Positions 27,834 through 38,111 of a stretch of 64,000 nt of DNA are shown one piece after another. The stretch spans positions 90,084-154,083 of the forward strand of contig JAAHHJ010000017.1 of NCBI GenBank assembly GCA_010692425.1, read 5' to 3'. The notes under the pieces are model-generated. The model had not been told where the DNA came from. It did no database searches and saw nothing but the letters and a program-made list of their open reading frames with translations. This DNA is from Symploca sp. SIO3C6 (GTDB taxonomy: Bacteria; Cyanobacteriota; Cyanobacteriia; Cyanobacteriales; Coleofasciculaceae). Position 1 is the stretch's first letter. Every line of letters begins with the position of its first letter. The position numbers and the translations under genes are program-made.

Positions 27834-29321
27834 CTAATTGGGTTCCAGCTTTTTCCTTGGTCTTATCCCTTCTGGTGGGGGTTGGAATTGTGGTGATTTA
27901 AATGTCTCTACGCCTGGATTTGTTGGTGTAGGTGACTCTGGTGAATTGGTAGAAGTTGGTACTTGTGCTGGTGGCTGAGATTGCTCAGAGGAAGATTCTG
28001 GTGTAGGAGAGCTAGATTCATTTGTCAGTGCTGGGGTAGTCTTTTGGAGCTTTGGCGAAGCAGGGGTAGTTTCTTCCGGCTGTGATGAAGGCGATTGATT
28101 GCTTGGCTTGGGCAACGGCAAAGGCTTGACTTGCGGCGTAGCTCGTCTGGGGGTAGGGGTAGGGGTATTATTTTTCTCTACTGTTTGAGGGGGAGCCTGC
28201 TCTACTTCCTGAGTCTGCTCATCTTCGAGCAAGGGCAAAGGTAGTATAGTCGGTTCAGTTGTGGGTGAGACTTCTGGCTGCTTAGATCCAAACAAAATAG
28301 TACCTAAGGCAAATACCACACCACTGAATAGGGCTGCTGCTGAGAAAAGTAAACCAGGAACAACCCACCAAGGACGCATGGAGTCAATCGCAACTCGTTT
28401 CGACTTACCTTGAGATTGGGAGTGTTGCTGAGGTTTGAGGGCAATAGTTGCTCTAGTTGGGGATGAGTTTGATTGAGATTGAGTATGATTACTACTAGTT
28501 GGCTCAACCTGAGGTTCAGGTAACAGCGAGAGCCACTCATCAACCGTTTCAGGTCGAAAATGAGCATCAACTGCCATACCTCTCATCACGGCTTGACTAA
28601 GAGCTGCACTTAGCTGAGGTTGTAATTGGCGGGGAGCTGTTAGCGGTTGGCGATTGCGAAGTGCTGACGGTACAGGCACTTGTGCCGTCAACAGTGCATA
28701 GAGTGTCGCTGCTAAACCGTAAACATCTGTAGCTGGCGTGCGTTTTTCCTTGGGCAAATACTGTTCAATGGGGGCGTAACCTTCAGAAACCATGCCCGTG
28801 TGAGTCTGAGTTGAGTTGGGCGTAAACTCCCGAGCAATGCCAAAGTCAATCAATACTACTTCATCAGTGCCTTGACGCCGGATGATATTGGCTGGTTTAA
28901 TATCCCGATGCAGTAATCCCTTTTGATGGACAACTTTTAAGGCTTCTCCAATTTGCTGAATGTAATTAATAGCATTTTTTTCGCTCAAGGGTTTTTCTGG
29001 AAACACCAACTCTTGCAAATCCTGACCAGGGATATAGTCCATGACCATGAAGGGCAAGCCAGCTTCGACAAAGAAGTCACTAACTCTGACAATATTGGGG
29101 TGGATACACAAAGCTAGACGCCGTGCTTCGTCCTGAAACTGACGTCTAAACCGCTCAAATTCTGGGTGTTGGTGCAGTGATTCATTGAGAGTTTTAATCA
29201 CCACCACTTGACCTAAGTAGTGATGGATGGCTTTATAGGTAACGCCAAAACCTCCTCTGCCCAGTTCTTGCTCTAAAGTATATTTACCGCCCTGTAAGGT
29301 TTTGCCAACTATAGAGGTCAT
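27834..29321 (-). CDS. Serine/threonine protein kinase
   Basis: 495 residues. Hanks-type kinase domain at 1-275: glycine loop [15 protein letters not shown] lysine, catalytic [10 protein letters not shown], metal-binding IDFG, and YAPIEQY in the activation segment; all catalytic residues are intact. A transmembrane helix follows (about 320-345, [20 protein letters not shown]), then a Pro/Thr/Ser-rich tail of about 140 residues with no folded domain, probably outside the cytoplasmic membrane. The substrate is unknown. The gene is monocistronic and opposes the rhomboid gene. Confidence 0.92.
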   Translation of the reverse strand: MTSIVGKTLQGGKYTLEQELGRGGFGVTYKAIHHYLGQVVVIKTLNESLHQHPEFERFRRQFQDEARRLALCIHPNIVRVSDFFVEAGLPFMVMDYIPGQDLQELVFPEKPLSEKNAINYIQQIGEALKVVHQKGLLHRDIKPANIIRRQGTDEVVLIDFGIAREFTPNSTQTHTGMVSEGYAPIEQYLPKEKRTPATDVYGLAATLYALLTAQVPVPSALRNRQPLTAPRQLQPQLSAALSQAVMRGMAVDAHFRPETVDEWLSLLPEPQVEPTSSNHTQSQSNSSPTRATIALKPQQHSQSQGKSKRVAIDSMRPWWVVPGLLFSAAALFSGVVFALGTILFGSKQPEVSPTTEPTILPLPLLEDEQTQEVEQAPPQTVEKNNTPTPTPRRATPQVKPLPLPKPSNQSPSSQPEETTPASPKLQKTTPALTNESSSPTPESSSEQSQPPAQVPTSTNSPESPTPTNPGVETFKSPQFQPPPEGIRPRKKLEPN

Positions 29322-29535
29322 ACAGCAAGATGTTTTTGAGTTTTTGCCTATTATCTGGAGTTTGAACTAACGATAAACTAACAGAACTGTTGCCTAAAAC
29401 AACTACCCACAGAAAGAATAATCCGGAAGCTTGGTATAGATTGAGTTTGATATGTCATAAAGGAGTTTAGAGGGAGGAGTACTCTGTAGCTTCTAAGTTC
29501 TGAACTTTTGTTCAATTAGTATAGTCTCAAAAACT

Positions 29536-30231
29536 GTGTTTCCTATTAGTGATGACAATCCAACACGCATTCGACCCTATGTAACCTATGCACTGATTGC
29601 GATCAACATCGTGGTGTTTTTACATGAAATGAGTTTAGCACCACCTCAGTTGCAAGCTTTCTTTCATCTCTATGCTGTGGTTCCAAAGGAGTTGACCGCT
29701 AGTTTAAATGGTATCCCTGTGAATCAGCCAGTGCCAGAACCACTGACGTTGGTAACTTCCCAATTCTTACATGGTGGTTTTATGCACATTGCTGGTAATA
29801 TGCTGTTTTTATGGATTTTTGGCAATAATGTTGAAGATAAACTCGGTCACGTCAAGTACATAATTTTTTACATTACCTGTGGCATCTTAGCGGCTTTAGC
29901 TCAGTGGATTTTCTCAGTACAATCAGGAATTCCTTCCCTAGGTGCCAGTGGCGCGATTGCAGGCGTCATGGGCGCTTATATTCTGAGGTTTCCCAAGGCA
30001 AGAATCCGGACTTTAATTTTCTTAGGCTATTTTGTCACTAGTTGGGAAATACCAGCAGTCTTTTTCCTTGGTTTTTGGTTTGTACAACAAGCTTTCAATA
30101 GCTTTGCTAGTCTAGCAGTACAGACTGATGTCGGCATGGAGACTGGAGGCATTGCCTACTGGGCCCATGCTGGGGGATTCGTTTTCGGGGCAATTCTAGG
30201 TCCACTAATGGGACTACTTAATTCTGATTGA
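29536..30231 (+). CDS. Rhomboid family intramembrane serine protease
   Basis: 231 residues, six or seven helices. The catalytic Ser sits in SLGASGAIAGVMGAY and the His in YWAHAGGFVFG; the HGGFMHIAGNMLFLWIFG loop of rhomboids is also present. Cleaves membrane proteins within the bilayer; the target is unknown. Starts with GTG at 29536, giving MFPISDDNPTR, the usual N-terminus of this bacterial subgroup. Confidence 0.92.
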   Translation: MFPISDDNPTRIRPYVTYALIAINIVVFLHEMSLAPPQLQAFFHLYAVVPKELTASLNGIPVNQPVPEPLTLVTSQFLHGGFMHIAGNMLFLWIFGNNVEDKLGHVKYIIFYITCGILAALAQWIFSVQSGIPSLGASGAIAGVMGAYILRFPKARIRTLIFLGYFVTSWEIPAVFFLGFWFVQQAFNSFASLAVQTDVGMETGGIAYWAHAGGFVFGAILGPLMGLLNSD

Positions 30232-30380
30232 TAGGTTTGAACATAACACAGGTGAGCAGGGTAAAAAAATATTTTTAAAAACTCTGCTCTTAGTTGCTTT
30301 CGGTTTTAACTGCTGCGGTAGCCCTGATCATAGTAACTTGACAATACATCCCTAGTTTTTTAGTCTATGACGCTCTTACT

Positions 30381-31091
30381 TTAAAGACGCTGGAGCAAAC
30401 TTAAGCCGTGGGTATCAGTGCCACAGGTATTAAGCAGATTGTAAGAGGCACTAAGCTGTTTGACCTGTTGAGTTTGCTTCTGACTTGGTTGCCAGGGTTT
30501 GGGATTGGCATAGGCGTAGTAGGTTTCAACGCCATCAATACCCAACTCAGCTGCCAAGGGAATTAACTCCTTGGCTGAGCGCCGATAGCGAGCTGGGTGA
30601 GCCAAAACTGCCAAGCCACCTGCTTGATGAATAGCAATAATTGCAGACTCTGCCTTAGCCTCGCTGTTTTGAGGTGCACTACCTTGTAGATAAGTATGTA
30701 AAGCTGGGTGTTCAGGATCGAAGGCATAGCCTAGGATATGGACTTCAGAACCCAAGAGTTCAGCTGTAATTTCCATACCTGTCCAGAGTTGAGGAACTTG
30801 GGTAGTAGAGGGTATTTGTTGCTGCCAATCCTCTAACCAGCTTTGAGCTACCTGATAGCCATTAATGGTATGGTGATCCGTAATCGCAAGCCCTTTGAGA
30901 CCAATAGCAACTGCCTGCTCGATCAATTCTTCTGGCTTAAGTCGCCCATCAGAGCAGATAGTGTGCATGTGGAAGTTGTAGGAATAAGGGCAGCTATCTG
31001 GCTGTATAGTCTTCCAAACCTCTGTGAGGGTTTGTTTATCTGGTGCTGCCACCTTAGGTATAGTCAGAGTTTGAGTAGTGTTTAGTGCCAT
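30381..31091 (-). CDS. PHP-domain phosphoesterase
   Basis: 236 residues of a polymerase-and-histidinol-phosphatase domain: metal-binding NFHMHTICSDG, AITDHHTINGY, the HPARY loop and a final DTHG. PHP proteins of this type hydrolyse phosphoester bonds such as 3',5'-nucleotides. All expected metal ligands appear present. Lies 175 bp downstream of hetZ on the same strand, possibly co-transcribed. Confidence 0.88.
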   Translation of the reverse strand: MALNTTQTLTIPKVAAPDKQTLTEVWKTIQPDSCPYSYNFHMHTICSDGRLKPEELIEQAVAIGLKGLAITDHHTINGYQVAQSWLEDWQQQIPSTTQVPQLWTGMEITAELLGSEVHILGYAFDPEHPALHTYLQGSAPQNSEAKAESAIIAIHQAGGLAVLAHPARYRRSAKELIPLAAELGIDGVETYYAYANPKPWQPSQKQTQQVKQLSASYNLLNTCGTDTHGLSLLQRL

Positions 31092-31266
31092 AAGTTTTTG
31101 TTGTCAATTGCCTGAAGGTGAGCGATTAGATGCAGTTTTGGGCTGCGAATTTCCATACTCAAGTAGGAAGGTATGTTGTTGAAGTTTGTAATTGTTAACA
31201 TTACCTTAGCAAAAGTAGAGACAATCAACCTCTTGGCACTATTGAGTTACTACTACTGAGTTACTA

Positions 31267-32475
31267 CTACTCATTTCCCGGTATTGAGTTACGAGTTTTC
31301 CAAGCTAATGACAACAGCTGAGTCCACTGCTTTTTCACCTTGTTGGGCGTGATTTTTAGCACTTTGGCAATCTCGATCTCACTCTTGTGAGCTTGTTTGA
31401 GGGACAACAGTTTTTGCATGGGCTCATTAAGCTGAGCCACAAATATTTCCCACTGCTGGGATGACATGCCCAGTTTTTGGTCAATGTCTGCTCCCAGCCA
31501 TTGGTGCACCAGTTTCCAGTGACTGGAGCGAGAAAATTTTTCTACATGGTACTTAAAACGTTGTTGCAGATAGTCCCGCTGTCGGGGTGTCAAACCCAGG
31601 ATTTCGTCAATCTCTGGTGCTGCTAAGTCTTGCAGCTTTAAGACTAAGTAATCTGCACAGTCAGAGTGACCCTGTTCCTCAAGATATTTTACCAGCTCTG
31701 TAACTACGCGATCGCGCAACACAGCATCGCTGGGATCATCTGTTTGAGCAATGAGGCGAGAGCGCACCTGTTGCATTGCTGGTGAGCGTCTTTGCTCCTG
31801 TGCCTCTTCGCTTTTGGCAAACTCAACTGCTTGTTCAATATCGAGGGAGGTTTCGCTGGGTAGGCGTCTGGCAAAGCTTTGAGCCCTCAGTACAATTAGC
31901 TGTTGGCTATTGCCATTGGGCAGACTGATGCGCCGCTTAGCATATTGTTCTGTAAACGCCATGTATTCAGCTAGTTCTATCTGAGTGCGGGGACTATATC
32001 CGCCCTCAAGCTGATTTTCTCGCCGAAAGGCTTTGAGAGATTCAGCATAAAAATCTTGCAAAAAGTCCTCAATTAAGTTACAACGAGCAGAAAACTGTAA
32101 GTGGGATTGAGGTAGGGCTACATGGCGATAAACCATGACACTGAGATTGCTGTGTAACTCAACACGACCTTGCCTAGAACCCAGTTGATAGTAATCCAGG
32201 CACTTTTGCAGCCGATGGCGCGCCAAGCTTAATTGCCAAGAGCCGATTTGACCACTGCTTTGGATGCGATAACTCTTACAACAAATCCGCATCACTTCTA
32301 AGGCTATTCGATGAGCCACTGCCAAAGCGCTGTTTGAGGTTGAATTCAGTTGCGCTTGCATTTGTGATTGCAACAGTTTCGTCAGCGCTTCTACATTAGT
32401 TTCTGTTGTAATTTCCGGAGCATGAAACTTGATCTGGGAAATTTGATGAATAGACTCAGGAGTTTTAACTGGCAT
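31267..32475 (-). CDS. hetZ: HetZ-like heterocyst differentiation protein
   Basis: 402 residues, the usual HetZ length (about 400). The protein is all-helical and hydrophilic with a C-terminal region (HQWLGADIDQKLGMSSQQWE, LKQAHKSEIEIAKVLKITPN) that looks like a DNA-binding, sigma-region-like helix-turn-helix. In Anabaena, HetZ works with HetR and HetP early in heterocyst development; homologues also exist in filamentous strains without heterocysts. The patU5/patU3 genes that flank hetZ in Anabaena are not next to it here. Identification is from recalled family similarity, not alignment. Confidence 0.75.
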   Translation of the reverse strand: MPVKTPESIHQISQIKFHAPEITTETNVEALTKLLQSQMQAQLNSTSNSALAVAHRIALEVMRICCKSYRIQSSGQIGSWQLSLARHRLQKCLDYYQLGSRQGRVELHSNLSVMVYRHVALPQSHLQFSARCNLIEDFLQDFYAESLKAFRRENQLEGGYSPRTQIELAEYMAFTEQYAKRRISLPNGNSQQLIVLRAQSFARRLPSETSLDIEQAVEFAKSEEAQEQRRSPAMQQVRSRLIAQTDDPSDAVLRDRVVTELVKYLEEQGHSDCADYLVLKLQDLAAPEIDEILGLTPRQRDYLQQRFKYHVEKFSRSSHWKLVHQWLGADIDQKLGMSSQQWEIFVAQLNEPMQKLLSLKQAHKSEIEIAKVLKITPNKVKKQWTQLLSLAWKTRNSIPGNE

Positions 32476-33113
32476 GGTATTGCCCCTAAAGACGACAGTT
32501 ATGGGTTGTGAGGATACCGACGGAAGGAAGGTTTGATGAGGTTTTTAAAGTAGGTGCTATCTACTGGGTTTATTTTGATGTTGCTGTCTGTTACTTAAAT
32601 TTAGACAGCTACTTCTAACCCCAGTTGTTAGTGGGTTGATGTTCTCGAATTGCCTACAATCTGACGATGCTTACCGACAGCTATTGACAGACAGGACTGA
32701 GTTTGTAAATCCCTGCTGTGCAAGCAGTTTCAGGATTTACACTGTGCCTGTTTGTCCGAGAAATCTAACATTGGTTTTAGTAGGCCAATCTTGGCAGTGG
32801 CTGAGAATTGCCACTCCTCCCTAATTGAGGTAGCAATCTTTGCCACCTGCTAACAGTGATAAGGAGATCAAGATGGAAGTAAATTGTAAACCCTACATTT
32901 TCAGCAAATCTGACTGTTTTGAAGAGTGTTGCCAGCAGTTTTGCTAGCTGTGTATTGGCTTTTAAAAGATTAGGATGACACTTATACATTGAAGATGCTA
33001 TGATAGTTTTTTCTCCAGTTGTTGGATGAGTTGCTCGAAACTACTGGTAAGTGCCCCTAACCCAACTTTAGGTCGTAAGTTAGCGATCGCCAACCCTTGT
33101 ACTGGTCTTGAGC
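32476..33113. other. 638-bp spacer upstream of hetZ
   Basis: No protein gene. Contains an inverted repeat GCTGTCT...AGACAGC (32584-32610 region) and the long hairpin at 32686-32756. No clear copy of the HetR operator palindrome (GAGGGGTCTAACCCCTC) was found. Confidence 0.6.
32686..32756. repeat. Long imperfect hairpin upstream of hetZ
   Basis: GACAGACAGG (32686-32695) pairs with CCTGTTTGTC (32747-32756), GTAAATCC (32705-32712) with GGATTTAC (32733-32740), and CTGC (32713) with GCAG (32724). The arms together give about 22 pairs. It may be a structured RNA in the hetZ leader or a small palindromic element. Confidence 0.7.
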
Positions 33114-33779
33114 TTAATGCCGCCCTTGGATTGCAGGCTGAATCCAAGCCTCGGCTGTCTCCCATTGCAGACCTTGACGAACAATTATAGGTTCATCACC
33201 AGTCATGTCGATGATGGTTGACACTTCAAAGCCAGGTTCTAAACCGTGGTCAACAATTATATCCACCAGAGCATCAAGAGAATCAAATAGTTTTGCCTTC
33301 TCTAGCCCAACTGTTGGGGTTTTACCATCCTCATCTGGTAGATGGGCGGAGGTAGAAATAATTGGATTGCCCAAAGCTGCAAGCAACTCCTGACACACCT
33401 GATGATCTGGAACACGGATACCACTGGTTCGGCGTTTGGGACTCATCACTAATCTGGGTACTAACTTCGTTGCTGGTAGCAAGAAAGTGTAGGGCCCAGG
33501 GACTAGGTGCTTCATAATGCGGTAAGCCTGGTTGCTTACTCTAGCATATTGGGCAATGTTTGACAGAGAAGAACAAAGAAAGGTCAGAGGCTTATCATTA
33601 GATAGTTGCTTCAAACGTCTAACTCTTTGTACTGCTGACTTGACATTGAGATCACACCCAATTGCATAGACGGTGTCTGTAGGATATAGCATCACAGCAC
33701 CATCTTGCAGGGCGTCCCTTATTTTCTCTATTCGGCGTCTTTGCGGTGTTTCCGGATGGACGGTATAAATAATAGCCAT
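33114..33779 (-). CDS. YrdC/Sua5-family protein (YciO-like)
   Basis: 221 residues with the YrdC fold: YPTDTVYAIGCD, LKQLSNDKPLTFLC, PGPYTFLLPAT, SGIRVPDH. Family members make threonylcarbamoyl-AMP for tRNA t6A. Here the STSAN motif is STSAH, and the sequence ends without the Sua5 domain, so it belongs closer to the YciO subgroup, whose physiological reaction is less certain. Full length for that subgroup. Single gene. Confidence 0.82.
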   Translation of the reverse strand: MAIIYTVHPETPQRRRIEKIRDALQDGAVMLYPTDTVYAIGCDLNVKSAVQRVRRLKQLSNDKPLTFLCSSLSNIAQYARVSNQAYRIMKHLVPGPYTFLLPATKLVPRLVMSPKRRTSGIRVPDHQVCQELLAALGNPIISTSAHLPDEDGKTPTVGLEKAKLFDSLDALVDIIVDHGLEPGFEVSTIIDMTGDEPIIVRQGLQWETAEAWIQPAIQGRH

Positions 33780-33920
33780 TAGATTTTTCTCTTGCTGTAA
33801 ACAATCAACTCATCAAAATTACCAGATCCCGCTCACCAAGCCTGATGTAGTTGTAACAGCAGCTCCCTCTTATTCCGGCAATCTACTACTAAAGTATGAT
33901 TTTTAATCAATCCTCTAAAC

Positions 33921-33951
33921 TTATTACTTATTACTTATTACTTATTACTTA
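33921..33951. repeat. Heptamer tandem repeat (TTATTAC)
   Basis: Four tandem TTATTAC units just before larC; reverse complement of the 25703-25735 unit. Confidence 0.85.
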
Positions 33952-33971
33952 AAATAAGCACTTGCCACTGT

Positions 33972-35354
33972 ATGATTAAACTCGCCTATCTAGATTGTCC
34001 AACAGGAATTGCCGGTGATATGTGCCTGGGGGCACTGGTGGCAGCGGGTGTGCCTCTTGAATATTTAACCGATAAGCTTAAGGGTCTTGGCATTGAGCAA
34101 GAATATCGGTTGTGGGCAGAAAATGTCCACCGCAATGGTCAGTTGGCAACAAAAGCCCATGTGGATTTACTGGATTCTGCCTCCTATAAGCACCAGCAGG
34201 CTTCGGCTCTCAAGGGTAATGGCAAACATCAGGAAGTGCACCACCATGATGCTGAATATGCTTCTGCCAGACATTTGCCGGAAATTGAGCGCTTAATTAT
34301 GGCAGCAGAGTTACCAGAGCGAGTATGCCAATGGAGTCTGGCTGTCTTCCGTAGACTAGCAGAAGCCGAAGGGGCGGTACATGGTATTGCACCAGAACAA
34401 GTTCATTTCCATGAAGTAGGTGCTACTGATGCCATTGTAGATATTGTCGGCACCTGTTTGGGGCTAGATTGGCTAGAAATTGATCAATTATACTGTTCAG
34501 CTTTACCAACTGGCGGTGGTACTGTCTGGACACAACATGGTTGGCTACCTGTACCTGTGCCAGCTACGCTGAAATTGTGGGAAACTCGTCAGGTGCCTGT
34601 TTACAGTAATGGTATTGAGCGGGAATTAGTTACGCCGACTGGTGCTGCCCTGGCTGTTACCCTTGCCACTAGTTTTGGTGCTCCACCAGCAATGACTATC
34701 AATAAAGTTGGTAATGGTGCCGGCTCACGCCAGTTACGGCTGCCGAATATGCTCAGACTGTGGATTGGTGAGTCATTAGCAGCAAGAGGAGAAAATTGGC
34801 ATAAGGGTAGTACTTTTCAAGTTAATTTTGGGAACAAGCAACAACTAAAGCAGTCTCTGAATAAAACTCACTCACACTCTCATCCCTCAGATTCTTGTTT
34901 AGAAGATATCTGTGTGCTAGAAACTCAAATTGATGATTTAAATCCTCAAGCTATTGGTTATGTTTTTGAGGCGCTTTTTGGTGTCGGTGCTGTGGATGTT
35001 TTTACACAGGCAATTGGGATGAAAAAATCTCGCCCTGGGATTTTGCTTACTGTTATTTGTCCTACAGAAAAGTTAACAGCTTGTCAGGAAGTTTTATTCC
35101 GAGAAACTACTACTTTGGGAATTCGTCGTCGCACCCAACAAAGAGCGATTTTACAACGGGAAATTCAGGAAGTTGAGACGGATTACGGTTGTGTGCGCGT
35201 TAAGGTTGCTACTGGCGAAGATGCTGGAAAAAAGAAGATTATGAATGTGCAACCAGAATACGAAGATTGTGCTTCGATAGCGCGGCAATATCATCTGCCT
35301 TGGCGGGAGGTGCATCAATTAGCACTTGATGCTTGGTATCGTCAGATTCAGTAA
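33972..35354 (+). CDS. larC: Nickel pincer cofactor biosynthesis protein LarC
   Basis: 460 residues. Starts with the conserved [17 protein letters not shown] and contains [22 protein letters not shown] and the C-terminal [10 protein letters not shown] and [12 protein letters not shown] segments. LarC inserts nickel into the pyridinium dithiocarboxylate cofactor used by LarA-type racemases. Here LarC is a single uninterrupted frame, unlike the frameshifted larC1/larC2 of Lactobacillus. A His-rich stretch ([12 protein letters not shown]) may hold metal. No larB, larE or larA is nearby, so its partner must be elsewhere. Confidence 0.9.
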   Translation: MIKLAYLDCPTGIAGDMCLGALVAAGVPLEYLTDKLKGLGIEQEYRLWAENVHRNGQLATKAHVDLLDSASYKHQQASALKGNGKHQEVHHHDAEYASARHLPEIERLIMAAELPERVCQWSLAVFRRLAEAEGAVHGIAPEQVHFHEVGATDAIVDIVGTCLGLDWLEIDQLYCSALPTGGGTVWTQHGWLPVPVPATLKLWETRQVPVYSNGIERELVTPTGAALAVTLATSFGAPPAMTINKVGNGAGSRQLRLPNMLRLWIGESLAARGENWHKGSTFQVNFGNKQQLKQSLNKTHSHSHPSDSCLEDICVLETQIDDLNPQAIGYVFEALFGVGAVDVFTQAIGMKKSRPGILLTVICPTEKLTACQEVLFRETTTLGIRRRTQQRAILQREIQEVETDYGCVRVKVATGEDAGKKKIMNVQPEYEDCASIARQYHLPWREVHQLALDAWYRQIQ

Positions 35355-35357
35355 TAT

Positions 35358-38087
35358 TTAATATTCGCAGTCGGTTTCATCGCTATTGCTATCTTCAATT
35401 AGTTTAAAACCAAAACTGGAACCATGGGGAGCAGGCGCATTTTTATCAACTTGAACTAGGCTAGATTCTCTATCAGGGTTGCCATCTGCCCAAAACTTGA
35501 GTCTATCCCCCGATGTCTCTTTGCATGAAAGCTCTAAAGATTTCAGGTTATTAAGTACTGTATTGTTTGAGGCATTTATAGATAGCGCTTTAATAAAAGC
35601 CCAGGTTGCATCATAACTGGCGGCAGTGCGCCAGCTAATTGTTTCTTTCCATCGCTCCTTTGCTGCTTTAGCATAGGCAGAGTTTTGGTCATACCAAGGT
35701 ATAACTAAAGTCAAGCCCTCAACTGCAGAGCCTCCCTGTATTAAGGTTTCAGAGCTATATAGCGCACCACCACCAAATAGCTGCAACCTTTGCTGCTGTG
35801 GTAGTTGGGCATTGATATGAGCAATTGAAATAGCAATAGAAGTTGTTTCTACACTAGGAATCAAAACCAGAGCTTTTGCCTGATTCTGATGCACAATATC
35901 TTTGATTTCATCCTCAAGATTTAGATTATCATTGCTCATATCAAAATTCTGAATAACGCTCCCTGTGAACTCTTGCTCAAAAATTTCTTGCAGGCTAGTA
36001 CTGTAAATACTACTATGGTTAGAGAAAATCACTACTTTGTCTATATCCAAAGTATTTTTGATATGCTTAGCTAGAACTTTACCAGCAGAACTATCAGAAG
36101 GAACTGTACGAAAGAAAACAGGACTTTTTAATTTAGTACTGCTGCTGCTGGGAGAAACCATAACCAATCCAACTCTTTCGTATTCTTCTAGTGCGGCTTG
36201 GCTAACATCGCTAGAGTTATGTCCAATTACTCCCAAAATTTCTGGAATTATAACTAGTCGTTGAGCAACTTGGCGTGCTATACCTGGTTGGTTGGAATCG
36301 TTGGCAATAATTATTTCTAGTAAGCGACCATTTATGCCATTGTCTTGATTGAATTTAGTTTGTGCATCAGCAACGCCTCGTAAAATTTCTTTAGCAGAGT
36401 CTTCATCATTTTCTACTGGTACTACTACTGCCAGTTTAAAAGGATTACCCTGATTACGAGCTTGGGCATTGTTAAGATAAATTTGTGGTGCTGGGTCATT
36501 CGGTGCAGCTTGGACAGCTCTTTTCCAGGCATTAATTGCCTCTTCGTATTTTTCTAATTGGAAAGCTTTAATTCCACTATTTAGGTCAAAGTTATTTTGG
36601 GAACGAAATAGTCGGCTTTCCCCACTAGTAGCCACAAATCTAAAACACCCGCTACTGAGTCTCTGGAAACCCTCTGGGCAAGATATAAATCTCTGCCACA
36701 GAAATACTCCTAATATAGAAGTCACAGTAAGGGTGATACTTAAAGCGATAATAAGTTTTTGCCGATAGGATTGCTTTGCTTGCTCTAAAGCTATTTGAGC
36801 TGACTTCTCTTTAATTTCTAATTCCTGGCTAGCACTAAGAAAATCATAATCTTCAATACTTAATCTTTTGCCCTGCTTCCATTCCAGGCTTTCTTGGAGT
36901 ATTTCTCCTCTTAAAAGCCATTTTTCACTATGATTAGACTCTAACCAAGCTGTCAAGTATTCGGTGTAAGGGCGGAGATTATCTAACTCACGATTTAACC
37001 AATCCCAGTTAAAAATCTGCTGATAAATAGGGTTATAAACTTTTAAGTAAGGAGGAGTGTTGTTGTCGATGCATTTTAGTACCAATCCCGATAACCGCAA
37101 CTCCATCTGTTCATAACTATTATTAGCATTAAGTTTTCCACATTGCAAAATCTGCTGATACAACCCTAAAAGATGACCAGCATTTTTCTCATTTTCAAAA
37201 ATGCGATTACGTATGGTTTTTAGATGCTCGGGTTTATCTTGAAATTCCCAATTATCGATAATATTTGATTGCACTAAATGTTCAATTGAAATTCCTTCAT
37301 TGCCGAAAGTAATAGGTGATTTTTCTTTCAGAACTAGTTGGCAAAGTTTTTGAGTGAGAAAGGGTTGCCCACCTGTCCATTTTAGAATCTCTTTTAAAAC
37401 CACTTCTGGATTATCTACCTTCTGTGCAAATCCATCAGTTAAAGCTAACCTAGCTTCCTCTAACTTAAAGCCAGTTAACTCAATAGCGCGACCAATATTA
37501 AAAGGTGTTCGCCCTTTGTCATGAATCAAATCTGATGGTCTTGCTACCCCAATAATGGCAAAAGTAAGACGTTTATATTCTGGATTATTAACTCGCTGGT
37601 TATAGCAAGATCGAATAAATACTAACAAGTCATCTGCTGGAAAATCAAGACTGAGAAGACTATCAATTTCATCAATAGCAATGACTATTTTTTGCCTAAT
37701 TTTTACTAGCAGAATTTTTTCTATAAACTCACTCAATCTCTGTAAAGGTGATAGTAACTCCCGTTCCCGCCACCAAGGTGATACTTTAAAATTTAACTCA
37801 AAAGAATCAGCTAAACTTTTAATTATAGTTGCATACCATTGAGTTGGGGTAACTTGTTTTGTACCAATTTTGGATAGGTCGATTAAAGCACAAGCATAAC
37901 CCTCTGTTTCTAATCTTTTTCTAACTTTTACCTCCAAGCTAGATTTACCCATCTGTCGGGAATTTAGTACATAACAATACTCGCCAGCTTTCAGCCCCTC
38001 ATAAAGGTCTTCATCGGCCTGTCGTTTAACATAGCTAGGAGCATCAGGTGGTAAAGTGGCTCCAACTTGATAGTGGTAATCTACCAT
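35358..38087 (-). CDS. AAA-like ATPase with transmembrane helix and periplasmic receptor domain
   Basis: 909 residues. An AAA-like (AAA_35 type) NTPase with Walker A SRQMGKSS (Lys48) and Walker B AIDEID (Asp139, Glu140) occupies about 1-400. A membrane helix follows (about 443-462, [19 protein letters not shown]). The outer part has a TPR-like pair ([19 protein letters not shown]) and an ABC-type branched-chain amino acid/ligand-binding receptor domain (about 552-890, [20 protein letters not shown] onward, [20 protein letters not shown]). It looks like a one-piece receptor that transmits ligand binding to a cytoplasmic ATPase; the ligand is unknown. Follows the paralogue 38112-39386 by 25 nt. 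Confidence 0.85.
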   Translation of the reverse strand: MVDYHYQVGATLPPDAPSYVKRQADEDLYEGLKAGEYCYVLNSRQMGKSSLEVKVRKRLETEGYACALIDLSKIGTKQVTPTQWYATIIKSLADSFELNFKVSPWWRERELLSPLQRLSEFIEKILLVKIRQKIVIAIDEIDSLLSLDFPADDLLVFIRSCYNQRVNNPEYKRLTFAIIGVARPSDLIHDKGRTPFNIGRAIELTGFKLEEARLALTDGFAQKVDNPEVVLKEILKWTGGQPFLTQKLCQLVLKEKSPITFGNEGISIEHLVQSNIIDNWEFQDKPEHLKTIRNRIFENEKNAGHLLGLYQQILQCGKLNANNSYEQMELRLSGLVLKCIDNNTPPYLKVYNPIYQQIFNWDWLNRELDNLRPYTEYLTAWLESNHSEKWLLRGEILQESLEWKQGKRLSIEDYDFLSASQELEIKEKSAQIALEQAKQSYRQKLIIALSITLTVTSILGVFLWQRFISCPEGFQRLSSGCFRFVATSGESRLFRSQNNFDLNSGIKAFQLEKYEEAINAWKRAVQAAPNDPAPQIYLNNAQARNQGNPFKLAVVVPVENDEDSAKEILRGVADAQTKFNQDNGINGRLLEIIIANDSNQPGIARQVAQRLVIIPEILGVIGHNSSDVSQAALEEYERVGLVMVSPSSSSTKLKSPVFFRTVPSDSSAGKVLAKHIKNTLDIDKVVIFSNHSSIYSTSLQEIFEQEFTGSVIQNFDMSNDNLNLEDEIKDIVHQNQAKALVLIPSVETTSIAISIAHINAQLPQQQRLQLFGGGALYSSETLIQGGSAVEGLTLVIPWYDQNSAYAKAAKERWKETISWRTAASYDATWAFIKALSINASNNTVLNNLKSLELSCKETSGDRLKFWADGNPDRESSLVQVDKNAPAPHGSSFGFKLIEDSNSDETDCEY

Positions 38088-38111
38088 TTTTGGTTGCTTG
38101 TTTGCTAATAA

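Noticed and set aside
32636..32824. 62-residue open frame over the hetZ upstream hairpin
   Set aside because: Its sequence is the hairpin itself; no start signal.
32476..33113. HetR binding palindrome before hetZ
   Set aside because: AACCCC...GGGTT occurs near 32626 but the spacing and arms do not fit the known site.
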